From the NCBI RefSeq assembly GCF_020687545.1, contig NZ_JAJEQX010000019.1, positions 1 through 64,000 of the forward strand: a DNA stretch of 64,000 nucleotides, written 5' to 3'. Position numbers and translations under genes: made by a program. Origin of the DNA: Ruminococcus turbiniformis (GTDB lineage: Bacteria; Bacillota; Clostridia; Lachnospirales; Lachnospiraceae). This document shows, one piece after another, positions 8,584-17,861 of the stretch. Under the pieces are notes generated by a model. It saw nothing but the letters and a program-made list of their open reading frames with translations, did not search any database and was not told the origin of the DNA. Numbering within the stretch: the stretch's first letter is position 1; the number at the start of each line of letters is the position of its first letter.

Positions 8584-9228
8584 TCAGCCGATTTTCGGGA
8601 GAGGACGGATATTTCTCAGCAGGCGGAGTCCGGAGCGCCATTCCTCCGGATGTACCTCCGCCACATATCCGCCTCCGTTTTCTGTCTGCCACCGGTAAAA
8701 CTTCTCCCCGGCCTGCCCGCTGCCGTCTGTCCCTGATATTTCTTCCGCCAGGAAAGAGAGCGCCGCCATAATCGTCCCTCCGTGTACGGCAAAAGCCGCC
8801 GACTCCACTCCCTCGTCCAGCCATTTTTCAATCCAGCGTATCGTGCCCTTTACGCACCTCGCCCGGAATTCCGTCTGCGATTCCCCTCCCGGAAACGCCG
8901 TCATTCCCCCGGACTCCATCCATCGGATATATTCCGGTTCTTCTTTGAGTTCCTCGTACGTCTTCCTCTCATATGCTCCGAAATCGCATTCCCGGAGCAT
9001 CTCTTCTGTCTGAATCTCCTGCCCCGGCCAGATCAGCTGCGCTGTCATAACACACCGCTTCATCGGGCTTGCAGTGATACGTTCTGCCGCGGGATAGACT
9101 CTGCCCCCTCTGCCGCTGTCACAAAATGCGTTCACCGCACGTTCTGACAGCGCCTCATCCGTTCTGCCGATATACTGTCTCTTTTCATTTCCCGGCGTGC
9201 TTAAATGCCGGACAAATATCACTTTCAC
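8584..9228 (-). CDS. cobC: histidine phosphatase, probable alpha-ribazole phosphatase
   Basis: This is a phosphoglycerate mutase-like histidine phosphatase. The catalytic motif VRHLSTPGN is at the very N-terminus, and the second catalytic histidine is in FAVHGGTI. CobC removes the phosphate from alpha-ribazole phosphate or adenosylcobalamin phosphate at the end of nucleotide-loop assembly. I place the start at the GTG at 9228, which has AGAGGGATGG upstream and puts the protein start three residues before the first beta strand. An ATG at 9273 would add 15 residues but has only a weak site. It follows cobS directly, which favours CobC over a general phosphatase. Confidence 0.8.
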   Translation of the reverse strand: MKVIFVRHLSTPGNEKRQYIGRTDEALSERAVNAFCDSGRGGRVYPAAERITASPMKRCVMTAQLIWPGQEIQTEEMLRECDFGAYERKTYEELKEEPEYIRWMESGGMTAFPGGESQTEFRARCVKGTIRWIEKWLDEGVESAAFAVHGGTIMAALSFLAEEISGTDGSGQAGEKFYRWQTENGGGYVAEVHPEEWRSGLRLLRNIRPLPKIG

Positions 9229-9336
9229 CGAACCATCCCTCTCTGTAACACGCTTTTTGTACTCCACGCTCATGCGCCGGCGTCTGCCTCTGCCTTACCT
9301 GCATCACGCAGAACGGATCTCCGGGTTCCTATCCGA

Positions 9337-10113
9337 TCATGCCATGCCGGTGAGGAAACCTGCCAGAACCACGCCCGCCAGCATGGCGAGCTCACATACC
9401 TGAAGGAAATATCCGGCCAGATCTCCTGTCGTCCCGCCGAACTCTTTCCCGCACAGCCTGTAATAGTAGAAAAAGACAAGCGCTGCTGCAAGAAGAGCTC
9501 CCGCCGCAGAAAAAACTGACAGGGAAAGCATGATTCCCGCACAGACACATACCCATATGATCAGCACCACCCGGACTCTTCCCCTGTGCGCGCCGTCCTG
9601 AAACGTCTTTAAAAGCCCGCTGTTTCTCGCCGCAGGGAAAGTCACAACCGAGATTCCGCTTAAAGACCGTGACAGCACATATGTACAGGCGATGACCGGC
9701 AGCATCTCTTTTGACACCTCACTCCACAGCGCAGCACTGGCGGTAAAATACACGCACAGCCCGATCACCGCGAAAGCCCCTGTATGGGTGTCTTTCAGTA
9801 TGGACAGCTTCTTCTCCCGGTCGCCCCAGGAGCCCAGTGCATCCACAGTGTCCGCGTACCCGTCCAGATGAATCCCTCCCGTCACCGCTGCCGGAATCAG
9901 TGTCATCGCACCGGCAAAGAACAGACTCCCGGCGGATAAAACATCGAGAATCACCCACCCCGCAGCAAGCTGAATAATGCCGATTACCCCGCCGATTACC
10001 GGGAAAAAACACATAGCATACTTCATATTTTCTCCCGTCCACTCCACTCGCGGAGCCGGAATTTTAGAATACATGGATATGGCAATTGCAAATGAATTTA
10101 ACAGTCGTCGCAT
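9337..10113 (-). CDS. cobS: adenosylcobinamide-GDP ribazoletransferase (cobalamin synthase)
   Basis: CobS is a polytopic membrane enzyme (258 aa) that joins adenosylcobinamide-GDP to alpha-ribazole to form cobalamin. The N-terminal SMYSKIPAPRVEW is typical, as is the acidic metal-binding block GGIHLDGYADTVDALGSWGDREKKL. Several hydrophobic helices follow. It begins 13 bases after cobT, the enzyme that makes its alpha-ribazole phosphate co-substrate, and precedes cobC. Length and motif order match the family, with no sign of truncation. Confidence 0.95.
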   Translation of the reverse strand: MRRLLNSFAIAISMYSKIPAPRVEWTGENMKYAMCFFPVIGGVIGIIQLAAGWVILDVLSAGSLFFAGAMTLIPAAVTGGIHLDGYADTVDALGSWGDREKKLSILKDTHTGAFAVIGLCVYFTASAALWSEVSKEMLPVIACTYVLSRSLSGISVVTFPAARNSGLLKTFQDGAHRGRVRVVLIIWVCVCAGIMLSLSVFSAAGALLAAALVFFYYYRLCGKEFGGTTGDLAGYFLQVCELAMLAGVVLAGFLTGMA

Positions 10114-10126
10114 TGTTTTCTTCTCT

Positions 10127-11197
10127 CTATTTCAGTTCTTCATACTGTTCCACGCTGATCTCCTCAAAGGTGGACATATTCTGGTACACGGACAGCCCCA
10201 TTTCAAGGAGCGGCATGACCGCCACCGCGCCGGTCCCCTCTCCCAGATTCATTCCGCAGTCGATATACGGGGAGAGTCCAAGCTCCTTAAGGACCATCTC
10301 TCCTGCAGGTTCTTTCGAGCGGTGAGATGGAAGAATATAGTCCAGTGTATCCGGCGCCATGCGCACCGCGCAAAGGGCTGCCACAGAGGAGATGAATCCG
10401 TCAATCACTACAGGGATCCGGCAGAGCGCCCCTCCGAGGAACACGCCTGTGAGTCCGGCGATATCAAGACCGCCTACTTTCGAGAGCACATCTACCACAT
10501 CCTCTCTGGCCGGGCCGTTCTTCCCGATTGCTTCCCGGATCACGCTTATTTTTCTTGCAAGCCCCTCTGAATCAAGTCCTGCTCCGCGGCCTGTAACTTC
10601 CGCCGGGTCCCTGTCAAGAAGCACGGAGGCTGCCGCGCTGCTTGTAGTTGTATTTCCGATTCCCATCTCCCCGGTAGCGAGAATACCGTACCCTTCCGCA
10701 GCGAGTTTCCTGACAATGCAGATCCCGGTAAGAACCGCCCGGGCCGCCTGTTCCCTTGTCATGGCGGGCCCGTTTTTCATATTTTCCGTCCCGTATGCCA
10801 CCTTGTATTCCGGCACGGTCACACCGGGCACGTCCCTTGCCACTCCGATATCGACAGGGAAGAGATCCACCCCCGCTCTCTCGGCCATCAGACATGCGCT
10901 TGTCTCCCGGCGGGTGAAATTCTCCGTCACAATGGCAGTCACTTCCTGTCCGGTCTGAGTCACGCCTTCCGCCACCACGCCGTTGTCCGCGCACATGATG
11001 ACAAGTCCTTTTTTCTCCAGAGAAAACTCCGCACTGCCGCGCATTCCCGCGATCTTAATGACAGCGTCCTCAAGCTTGCCGAGACTGTGCAGCGGTTTTG
11101 CCACCGTCCTCCAGCGCTCTTTCGCCCGCTCCATCGCCTCCCGGCCGGCAGGTTTTATCTGTTTTATCAGCTCTCTTAATTCTTCCTCCTGGCTCAA
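10127..11197 (-). CDS. cobT: nicotinate-nucleotide-dimethylbenzimidazole phosphoribosyltransferase
   Basis: CobT activates the lower-ligand base as alpha-ribazole phosphate (356 aa). GKLEDAVIKIAGM near the N-terminus, MCADNGVVAEGVTQTGQEVT, and GEMGIGNTTTSSA are conserved family blocks. A longer frame to 11317 would run through the end of cbiA. The better start is a TTG at 11197, one base beyond the cbiA stop, with GGGAGG eight bases upstream. The resulting length matches the family. The one-base gap implies translational coupling with cbiA. Next downstream is cobS. Confidence 0.92.
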   Translation of the reverse strand: MSQEEELRELIKQIKPAGREAMERAKERWRTVAKPLHSLGKLEDAVIKIAGMRGSAEFSLEKKGLVIMCADNGVVAEGVTQTGQEVTAIVTENFTRRETSACLMAERAGVDLFPVDIGVARDVPGVTVPEYKVAYGTENMKNGPAMTREQAARAVLTGICIVRKLAAEGYGILATGEMGIGNTTTSSAAASVLLDRDPAEVTGRGAGLDSEGLARKISVIREAIGKNGPAREDVVDVLSKVGGLDIAGLTGVFLGGALCRIPVVIDGFISSVAALCAVRMAPDTLDYILPSHRSKEPAGEMVLKELGLSPYIDCGMNLGEGTGAVAVMPLLEMGLSVYQNMSTFEEISVEQYEELK

Positions 11198-11198
11198 C

Positions 11199-12653
11199 TC
11201 ATATTCCTCCCTTTTTTTCGTTCCACTGTGCGCAGCTTTCTGCGAACCGCTCTGCAAACGCCGGAAGAGACGGCAGATACAGGTGAGGATATCCGGCAAA
11301 GAGATTTTTCTTAACATGGATGCACTTCCACTGTCTCCTGCCGTCCGGCTTCACTGCCAGACAGTCCCCTCCGCTGTCTGTGCTGTCCCAGTAGTGGAAC
11401 TCGTGTCCCCTGATTTTCTCTCCGGGCAGGAGCCAGGGTGTCTCCTGCATTCCGCTCTCCTGTACGGCACTGACAGATATATAGCCAAATCTCACCAGTC
11501 TTCCGGCCGGATACGCGCGCCCCTTTATCAGTCCGGCCATCGGATACCTGTTTCCGTCCCCGTCTTCCAGTTCCTCGTGCAGATACATAAATCCCCCGCA
11601 CTCTGCCAGACAGGGCATTCCGCTGTCCGCCTTTTTCCGGATATCCGCAAGCAGGGAGCCGTTTTCAGACAGCCGCTCTGCATAGAGTTCCGGATAGCCG
11701 CCGCCTAAGATCAGCCCGCAGACTCCATCCGGAAGCTTCTCATCCCTGAGGGGGCTGAAAAACACCGGCTCACATCCGCATCTTTCCAGCAGTTCCAGAT
11801 TGTCCGGATAATAAAAGCAGAACGCCTCATCCCGCGCGACCGCCACGCGCACCATGATTTCATTCCTCCGGCCCTCACTGTTCTCCTGCGCTGACTGCTT
11901 TGCCCGTGCTGTCTGCACTGACTGCTTTGCCCGTGCTGTCTGCTCCGCCTTCCCTTCCCGGGCGCATTGAAGCAGCCGGTCAAGATCCACCGTGCGGGAA
12001 AGAATCTCCCCCGCCCGCTCCATCTGTTCTCTCAGATCCCGGATCTCCGCCGGCGTCACAAGCCCCAGATGCCGGCTTTCAAGGGCAAAAGCTCCGTCTT
12101 CCGGAAGATACCCGAGCACCGGGATCTCATACCCCATCCGCTTAAGCTCTTCCTCCAGCATCGTCTTCAGACGGGGATAGAGCATCCCGGATACCCGGTT
12201 TAGAAGAATCCCCCGGATATTGCTGTCTTTTCGGAATCCGCACATGCCGCTGACCGAAGCGGCAAGGGAAAGCGCAGCCCCTCTGCACGGGAGAACAAGG
12301 ATCACAGGGAGGCCAAGCGTCCTCGCCACATCATAGGAACTGCCCCGGTCCGTATCGACAGACATGCCGTCATAATATCCCATAACGCCTTCCGTCACTG
12401 CAATATCCGCCCCCTGCACATGGCGGCGGTATGTATATGCAAGCTCCTCCGGGGAGGAAAAGAAAAGATCCAGATTCCGAGATTCCACCCCCAGCACTTC
12501 CCTATGGAACATCGGGTCAATATAATCCGGACCGCATTTCAGCCCGCGCACCTTAAGCCCGCGGCTTAAAAACGCCGACATCAGCGCGCAGGCCGCCGCT
12601 GTCTTTCCGCTCCCGCTGGCAGGAGCCGCAATCATAAATCCCGGGCTACTCAT
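11199..12653 (-). CDS. cbiA: cobyrinate a,c-diamide synthase
   Basis: CbiA amidates the a and c side chains of (Co)byrinic acid using glutamine and ATP (484 aa). A P-loop MIAAPASGSGKT opens the dethiobiotin synthetase-like domain, GLKCGPDYIDPMFH follows, and the C-terminal class-I glutaminase half carries CLAECGGFMYLHEEL with its nucleophile cysteine. The ATG at 12653 has AAGGAGAG and overlaps the end of cbiET by 8 bases. The linker between the two halves contains a tandem repeat of QTARAKQS, encoded by a 30-base DNA duplication near 11887-11950, so the linker is longer than needed. The activity should not be affected. Confidence 0.93.
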   Translation of the reverse strand: MSSPGFMIAAPASGSGKTAAACALMSAFLSRGLKVRGLKCGPDYIDPMFHREVLGVESRNLDLFFSSPEELAYTYRRHVQGADIAVTEGVMGYYDGMSVDTDRGSSYDVARTLGLPVILVLPCRGAALSLAASVSGMCGFRKDSNIRGILLNRVSGMLYPRLKTMLEEELKRMGYEIPVLGYLPEDGAFALESRHLGLVTPAEIRDLREQMERAGEILSRTVDLDRLLQCAREGKAEQTARAKQSVQTARAKQSAQENSEGRRNEIMVRVAVARDEAFCFYYPDNLELLERCGCEPVFFSPLRDEKLPDGVCGLILGGGYPELYAERLSENGSLLADIRKKADSGMPCLAECGGFMYLHEELEDGDGNRYPMAGLIKGRAYPAGRLVRFGYISVSAVQESGMQETPWLLPGEKIRGHEFHYWDSTDSGGDCLAVKPDGRRQWKCIHVKKNLFAGYPHLYLPSLPAFAERFAESCAQWNEKKGGI

Positions 12654-13917
12654 CGGCCTGTCTCTCCTTTTTCCCGTCCGGAACTCCTTTTCCCGCAGAG
12701 ACAATATACACCGGGTTCTGCGCGGTCATCATATGATGGCTTCCCAGCTTTCTCGCCCTCGCCGCGCTGACACAGGTGATCTCCGGTTCTCTTAAGAGCC
12801 CCTCTTTTTCCGCTTCCATAATCTCTGCCATCGTGTCCAGCGAAATGGCGTTGATCACGATGCGGACGTCCGGATTCTTCTTCTGTACCGTTCTTAGAAT
12901 CTCTTTTAAATTTCCTGCGCTGCCGCCGATAAACACATGGGTCGGCGGCTCCAGCTCCTGAAGTACATCCGGAGCCATTCCTTCCACGATGCGGATTCCG
13001 TCCGCTTTAAACTTCCTTCGGTTCTGCCTGAGCAGCTCCGCAGCCTCCGGATTTTTCTCCACCGCCCAGACACGGATCCGGCTGCCGCAGCGCGCCGCCT
13101 CCACAGAGACAGACCCGGTGCCCGCGCCGATGTCATAGACCACCGCGTCTTCCGTAAGCGAAAGCCGTGAAAGACTGACCGCGCGCACCTCTTCTTTCGT
13201 CATCGGGACATTTCCCCGGATGAACGCATCATCAGGAAGGTGGGGGGCGGCCCATTTCTCAGGCGCCGGGTTCCATATCATCGCCGCACAGAGCCCCTCC
13301 GCGTCAGACTCCTTAAGTTCTCCCGGTTTTCCGGCCAGAATTCTCTCGTCCGGATACGAAAGCCTGCTGCCGATACAGACCGTCACATGATCCATTCCAT
13401 ATTCCTTCAGTCTGCCAAGCATCTCTCTTCCTGAATCCCGTCCTCCGAGCAGCAGAAACGTCTTTGTATTTCTGCTGACAGTCTGGATAAAATCCGTCTC
13501 CTTCCCGTGAAGGCTCAAAAGGGCGGCGTCCTCCCACCCGGTTTTCAGCCTCGCGGCAAGAACAGCGACAGAGGAAAGACCCGGCATCACTTCAACTTCG
13601 ATCCCTGCTTCCTCTTCTCTGAGCCGTTCTGTCAGCGCCTTCGCTCCGCTGTAAAATCCGGTGTCTCCGGAGAGAAGCACCGCAATATTTTTCCATTCTT
13701 TCCTGTTCTGTATATACCCGCAGATCCGTCCTGCGTCATATTCCACGAAAACCGGAACTCCCGCTGCCAGACCCGCCTCTTTCGCAAGCTCGGTCATGCG
13801 CTGCGCCCCGATCAGGCAGTCGCACTTCCTGATCCGCTCTTTCGCCTGGCAGGTAAGCATGTCCGGCGCTCCCGGGCCGATTCCGATCAGTGATACTCTC
13901 TGTTTTTCCTCAGACAT
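12646..13917 (-). CDS. cbiET: fused precorrin-6Y C5,15-methyltransferase/decarboxylase (CbiE-CbiT)
   Basis: This 423-aa fusion joins two corrin ring enzymes. Residues about 1-200 are the tetrapyrrole methylase CbiE, beginning VSLIGIGPGAPDMLT. Residues about 225-410 are the class-I methyltransferase CbiT, with PMTKEEVRAV and the SAM loop VYDIGAGTGSVSVEAAR. Together they methylate C5 and C15 and remove the acetate side-chain carboxyl at C12. In many genomes these are separate proteins; the fusion equals CobL of the aerobic pathway. The gene overlaps cbiH and cbiA by 8 bases each, so it sits in a tightly coupled run. Confidence 0.93.
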   Translation of the reverse strand: MSEEKQRVSLIGIGPGAPDMLTCQAKERIRKCDCLIGAQRMTELAKEAGLAAGVPVFVEYDAGRICGYIQNRKEWKNIAVLLSGDTGFYSGAKALTERLREEEAGIEVEVMPGLSSVAVLAARLKTGWEDAALLSLHGKETDFIQTVSRNTKTFLLLGGRDSGREMLGRLKEYGMDHVTVCIGSRLSYPDERILAGKPGELKESDAEGLCAAMIWNPAPEKWAAPHLPDDAFIRGNVPMTKEEVRAVSLSRLSLTEDAVVYDIGAGTGSVSVEAARCGSRIRVWAVEKNPEAAELLRQNRRKFKADGIRIVEGMAPDVLQELEPPTHVFIGGSAGNLKEILRTVQKKNPDVRIVINAISLDTMAEIMEAEKEGLLREPEITCVSAARARKLGSHHMMTAQNPVYIVSAGKGVPDGKKERQADE

Positions 13918-14641
13918 CTTTATATCCTCTCGGCGTCACCATCCTGCCGTTTAACTCCTTTGTATTCGAGTTTCCGACAAACACCGTCGTAAACATATCC
14001 GCTTTCGTCTCTCTTAACTCTTCCAGAGAGAGAACCGAGTATGCCTCCCCCTCTCTTCCGATATTTCTCACCGTGCCGCATACTGTATCCGGGCTGCGGT
14101 ATTGTAAAATGATCCCGCATGCTCTCGCAAGGTAATCCGCCCGCTTTCTGCTGGCCGGATTGTACAGGCAGATCACAAAGTCCGCCTCCGCGGCAGCTCT
14201 TAATCTCTGCTCGATAGTCTCCCAGGGCGTCAGAAGATCACTCAGGCTGATCACCGCAAAATCATGCATCAGCGGCGCCCCGAGCACCGCTGCGCCGCCG
14301 GACGCCGCCGTAATTCCCGGAACAATCTCAACCTCTGTCTTAGGATAGTCCTTCCCGATCTCGAGAATCAGCCCGGCCATGCCGTAAATGCCTGCGTCGC
14401 CGCTGCACACCATGGCCACGTCATTTCCCTTTTCCGCTTGCTCAAATGCCATCCGGCACCGCTCCGTCTCTTTTCGCATGGGGGTGCTCAGGTATCGCTT
14501 GTCCGGATAGTCTTCCCGGATCAGATCGATATACACTGTATAACCCACAATCACGGGGCAGTGCTCCAGCACTTTCCGCGCTTTCTGCGTCATCTGGTCC
14601 GCGGCTCCAGGCCCCAGCCCTGTCACATATATTTTACCCAT
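13910..14641 (-). CDS. cbiH: cobalt-precorrin-3B C17-methyltransferase
   Basis: CbiH is a tetrapyrrole (uroporphyrin/precorrin) methylase of about 243 aa that contracts the ring while methylating C17. The N-terminal GKIYVTGLGPGAADQMTQKA is the SAM-family GxGPG strand-turn, and CSGDAGIYGMAG is the second conserved block. The start at 14641 has AAGGGGGAT upstream and overlaps the cbiF stop by 8 bases. A longer frame to 14704 lies wholly inside cbiF and is rejected. The gene is a standalone CbiH; no CbiG or ferredoxin-like extension is present. Confidence 0.92.
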   Translation of the reverse strand: MGKIYVTGLGPGAADQMTQKARKVLEHCPVIVGYTVYIDLIREDYPDKRYLSTPMRKETERCRMAFEQAEKGNDVAMVCSGDAGIYGMAGLILEIGKDYPKTEVEIVPGITAASGGAAVLGAPLMHDFAVISLSDLLTPWETIEQRLRAAAEADFVICLYNPASRKRADYLARACGIILQYRSPDTVCGTVRNIGREGEAYSVLSLEELRETKADMFTTVFVGNSNTKELNGRMVTPRGYKDV

Positions 14642-15398
14642 CTGTCCGATCCCCCTTCCGAAATCCGGTGGTAAAGGATGGATCGTAGAGCTTCGACCGC
14701 TCATACTCTCCTTCCAGCACCCGGCCCACCACGATCAGTGCGGTCTTTGTCACACCTGCCTCTTCTGCCGTCTGCGCAAGCGTTCCGACCGTACACCGGA
14801 GCACCTTCTCATCCGGCCACGTCGCCTTGTACACGACCGCTGCCGGGGTGCCCGGGGCATATCCTCCCAGAATCAGTTCCTCTGAGAGTTTTTCAAGCAT
14901 TCCGGCGCTCAAAAATACCGTCATCGTGGCCTGATGTGCGGCAAAGCTCCGGATCGACTCCCGCTCCGGGACAGGCGTCCGCCCCGCCATCCTTGTAATT
15001 ACAACGGACTGGGAGACACCGGGCAGCGTGTACTCTGCATGAAGCGCGGAAGCCGCGCCGCAGAACGAGCTGACCCCGGGGCACACCTCATAGGCGATTT
15101 CCCGCTGTTCCAGCGCGTCCATCTGTTCCCGTATCGCCCCGTAAAGGCACGGATCTCCCGTGTGAAGGCGGACAGTCTCTTTTCCCTGCGCCTCTCCCTG
15201 CACCATTACGTCCAGCACTTCCTCCAGTGTCATCTTCGCACTGTTGTAAATCCTGCAATCTTCCCGGCATACCGACAGAAGTCCCGGATTCACAAGAGAG
15301 CCGGCATAGATAACGATATCCGCCTTCTTTAAAAGATTCTGTCCTCTCACTGTAATGAGATCTTCCGCTCCCGGTCCCGCTCCGACAAATGTGATCAC
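14634..15398 (-). CDS. cbiF: cobalt-precorrin-4 C11-methyltransferase
   Basis: CbiF (254 aa) is a SAM-dependent methylase acting at C11 of the contracted ring. MITFVGAGPGAEDLITVRG opens the fold, VRLHTGDPCLYGAIREQ is the second family motif, and YEVCPGVSSFCGAASAL is the third. The start ATG overlaps the cbiL stop (ATGA) and the stop overlaps cbiH. Length is normal. With cbiH, cbiL and cbiET it covers four of the ring methylation steps. Confidence 0.95.
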   Translation of the reverse strand: MITFVGAGPGAEDLITVRGQNLLKKADIVIYAGSLVNPGLLSVCREDCRIYNSAKMTLEEVLDVMVQGEAQGKETVRLHTGDPCLYGAIREQMDALEQREIAYEVCPGVSSFCGAASALHAEYTLPGVSQSVVITRMAGRTPVPERESIRSFAAHQATMTVFLSAGMLEKLSEELILGGYAPGTPAAVVYKATWPDEKVLRCTVGTLAQTAEEAGVTKTALIVVGRVLEGEYERSKLYDPSFTTGFRKGDRTDG

Positions 15399-16174
15399 CT
15401 GACATTTCCTCCTCTTCCGCTCTTTTTCTCTTTCACAATCAGAAGGGAATAATATCCCGCCTCATCCGGAATCTCCTCCGCAGATGAGAAGATACGTTCC
15501 CCGTCCATTCCGCAGTTTTCCACCATCACAGCGTCCATCTCTTTTCTCTTAAGCAGCTCTCTGACCACGCCGATTTTTCTGCCGGCCTTCATAAGCACCT
15601 TTGTGCCGGAGAGCTTCAGACTCTCTTCCACATCGTAGGCAGCCGGCAGGATATGAAGCTCCTGACGGTTCTCCGCAAGGGGAATGTCCAGGCGGGCCGC
15701 CGCTGCGCAGAAAGACGGAATCCCCGGCACAATCTCTGTCCGGTATTCCATCCGTTTCAGCCGCTTCAGCACATACATGCAGGTCGAGTATACGGTCGGG
15801 TCGCCAAGTGTCAGGAAGACCACAGCCTTCCCTTCCTCAAGAAGAGCAGACACAGCCTCCGCGTCTCTGTCATGGAGCGCTTTCAGCCGTTCCCCGTCCC
15901 GGATCATCGGCATCGGAAGATAGATCCTCTCCTTCTCCTGCGCCTCCGGGCAGGCCTGTACCGCGATCTGATACGCCACACATTTCTCCATGTATTTCCT
16001 GTACACCGGATGTTCTTCTCTCTCTGTCAGGCGCTCATACACCGGCTCTTTCAGCGACTCGTCCGACACCGGAACCGCGATCACCGCGCACTGCCGGATT
16101 GCGTTCACCGCCTTGATTGTCATAAGTTCCGGATCTCCCGGCCCTACGCCTACTCCCGTAAATATTCCGCTCAT
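15395..16174 (-). CDS. cbiL: cobalt-precorrin-2 C20-methyltransferase
   Basis: CbiL (259 aa) performs the first dedicated methylation of the cobalt-containing ring, at C20. GIFTGVGVGPGDPELMTIKA is the family opening, VVFLTLGDPTVYSTCMYVL the second motif, and VPGIPSFCAAAARL the third. A frame running to 16429 is an artefact over cbiD; the ATG at 16174 overlaps the cbiD stop (ATGA). The downstream end overlaps cbiF in the same way. Cobalt insertion by CbiK precedes this step in the anaerobic pathway, consistent with cbiK in the same cluster. Confidence 0.94.
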   Translation of the reverse strand: MSGIFTGVGVGPGDPELMTIKAVNAIRQCAVIAVPVSDESLKEPVYERLTEREEHPVYRKYMEKCVAYQIAVQACPEAQEKERIYLPMPMIRDGERLKALHDRDAEAVSALLEEGKAVVFLTLGDPTVYSTCMYVLKRLKRMEYRTEIVPGIPSFCAAAARLDIPLAENRQELHILPAAYDVEESLKLSGTKVLMKAGRKIGVVRELLKRKEMDAVMVENCGMDGERIFSSAEEIPDEAGYYSLLIVKEKKSGRGGNVR

Positions 16175-17358
16175 GCTCTGCCCGCTCCTTCTTCTGTCTT
16201 CTTTTTCTGATCTTTCTGCTCTTTCCGGATCAGAGGGAGCAGCTTTTCCGCCTCCGCTGCCCGGATCAGGATTCCTTCGGACTCCGAAAATACGAGAGCG
16301 CCGATTGTCAGGCCGCTTCCGGCTCTCTGTTTTAAATAAAATCCGATCCTCTCTCCCACCGTCTCCATAACCGGCTCCAGCAGATGACGTTCTTTCAGAA
16401 TGCCGACCGCCTGGGAAGTGTTGATGCATTCCATAATCCGCCGCACCGTGTCCGTATCCGCCCCGGCCATGGCAGCGTGGGCGGAGAGCACTTCCATCCT
16501 GCAGTCCGCCTGGGCGGAATGGGTATTCATCACTCCTGCCGCAAGTTTGACAAATTTCCCGATATGGCCGATCAGAAGCAGCCCGCTCATTCCCAGATAT
16601 TTCGCATCGTCAATGGTCTCTCCGATATAGTTGCTGCACTTTACCGCCTGCCCCGCATCCAGGCCAAGTCTGTCCCTTAAGAAATCGCTTCCGTAGTTTC
16701 CCGGAACCGCACAGCAGCAGCGCCTCCCCTCATCCTTTAACATCTTCATTTCCAGGTAAATCGTGTCTGTGAGCGCCTTTTCACTCATCGGCTCCACAAT
16801 TCCCGTCGTCCCGAGCACCGAGAGTCCTCCCTCGATTCCAAGCCGGGAATTCATCGTCTTCTCTGCGGTCTTTTCCCCGTCCGGGATGAATATGGTCACT
16901 TTCACAGTGCCGCAGAATCCGTACTGCCCGCATATCTCTCTGACCGCTTCTCTGATCATACGGCGGGGCACACGGTTGATGGCCGCCTGGCCCACCTTTT
17001 GTTCCAGTCCCGCCCTCGTCACGCGCCCGACGCCGGCGCCCCCGTCGAGAAGAACAGCCGGAGAATTTCCGTCAGGGGAGACTTTCTCCACACGGGCAAA
17101 GATCAGAAGCCCGTCCGTCACATCCGGATCATCCCCGCTGTATTTCCGGACTGCACACTGTACATACCCGGATGTCCGCTCTGTCTCCTCCACGTCGAGA
17201 TACAGTTCGATCCCCTTCGGCGTCATAAGCCGCACATGCCGGACCTCCGTCTCTGAGAAAAGCATCTGCGCGGCTGCCTTCGCCGCAGCTGCAGCGCAGC
17301 TCCCCGTCGTGTATCCGAGCCGGAGCCCGGACCTTGTCCTTCCAATCTCCGGAGCCAT
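16171..17358 (-). CDS. cbiD: cobalt-precorrin-5B C1-methyltransferase
   Basis: CbiD (395 aa) methylates C1 in the anaerobic pathway and has no equivalent fold in the aerobic one, so it marks the early-cobalt route. LRLGYTTGSCAAAAAKAAAQ at the N-terminus, the DGLLIFARV-to-DGGAGVGRVTRAGL block, and LGTTGIVEPMSEKA are characteristic. The C-terminal tail is rich in Lys and Glu and probably disordered. It lies 17 bases after the peroxiredoxin gene and overlaps cbiL. Confidence 0.95.
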   Translation of the reverse strand: MAPEIGRTRSGLRLGYTTGSCAAAAAKAAAQMLFSETEVRHVRLMTPKGIELYLDVEETERTSGYVQCAVRKYSGDDPDVTDGLLIFARVEKVSPDGNSPAVLLDGGAGVGRVTRAGLEQKVGQAAINRVPRRMIREAVREICGQYGFCGTVKVTIFIPDGEKTAEKTMNSRLGIEGGLSVLGTTGIVEPMSEKALTDTIYLEMKMLKDEGRRCCCAVPGNYGSDFLRDRLGLDAGQAVKCSNYIGETIDDAKYLGMSGLLLIGHIGKFVKLAAGVMNTHSAQADCRMEVLSAHAAMAGADTDTVRRIMECINTSQAVGILKERHLLEPVMETVGERIGFYLKQRAGSGLTIGALVFSESEGILIRAAEAEKLLPLIRKEQKDQKKKTEEGAGRA

Positions 17359-17375
17359 CTCTGCATTTCTCCTCT

Positions 17376-17828
17376 CTACAGTTCTCCCAGCATCTGCGCC
17401 GGATTGTCCGCCGCCTTCACTTTTCCGAACGCCTTAACGATAATCCCCTCTTCATCGATGAGATACGTCGTTCTCACTACACCCATCGTCTTTCTGCCGT
17501 ACATATTTTTTTCCTTCCACACGTCGTACGCCTGAATGCATGTCAGTTCTGTGTCGGAGAGAAGGGTAAACGGAAGTCCGTACTTCTCCTCAAACTTCTT
17601 GTGGGAAGCAACGCTGTCTTTGCTCACGCCGAGCACGACCGCCCCTTTTTCCATGAACTGGGGATACAGCTCCCCGAATCCGCACGCCTGCTTTGTGCAT
17701 CCCGGCGTATTGTCCTTCGGGTAAAAATACAGGACAACTTTCTTTCCTCTGTACTCCTCAAGTGTGTGCATGTCTCCGTTCTGGTCCGGCAGCGAAAATG
17801 CCGGTGCTTTTGTTCCGATTTCAAGCAT
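17376..17828 (-). CDS. bcp: thiol peroxidase of the BCP/PrxQ type
   Basis: This 150-aa peroxiredoxin reduces hydroperoxides through the motif NTPGCTKQACGF. The peroxidatic cysteine (residue 44) and the resolving cysteine (49) are five residues apart, the atypical two-Cys PrxQ spacing. It is cytosolic and normally recycled by thioredoxin. The gene is an outsider inside the B12 operon, between cbiK and cbiD with gaps of only 33 and 17 bases, so it should share their transcript. Protecting oxygen-labile cobalt-corrin intermediates is a plausible reason, though co-location could be accidental. Confidence 0.92.
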   Translation of the reverse strand: MLEIGTKAPAFSLPDQNGDMHTLEEYRGKKVVLYFYPKDNTPGCTKQACGFGELYPQFMEKGAVVLGVSKDSVASHKKFEEKYGLPFTLLSDTELTCIQAYDVWKEKNMYGRKTMGVVRTTYLIDEEGIIVKAFGKVKAADNPAQMLGEL

Positions 17829-17861
17829 GTTTTCTTCCTCCTTTTGCTTTCTTTGTACGTT

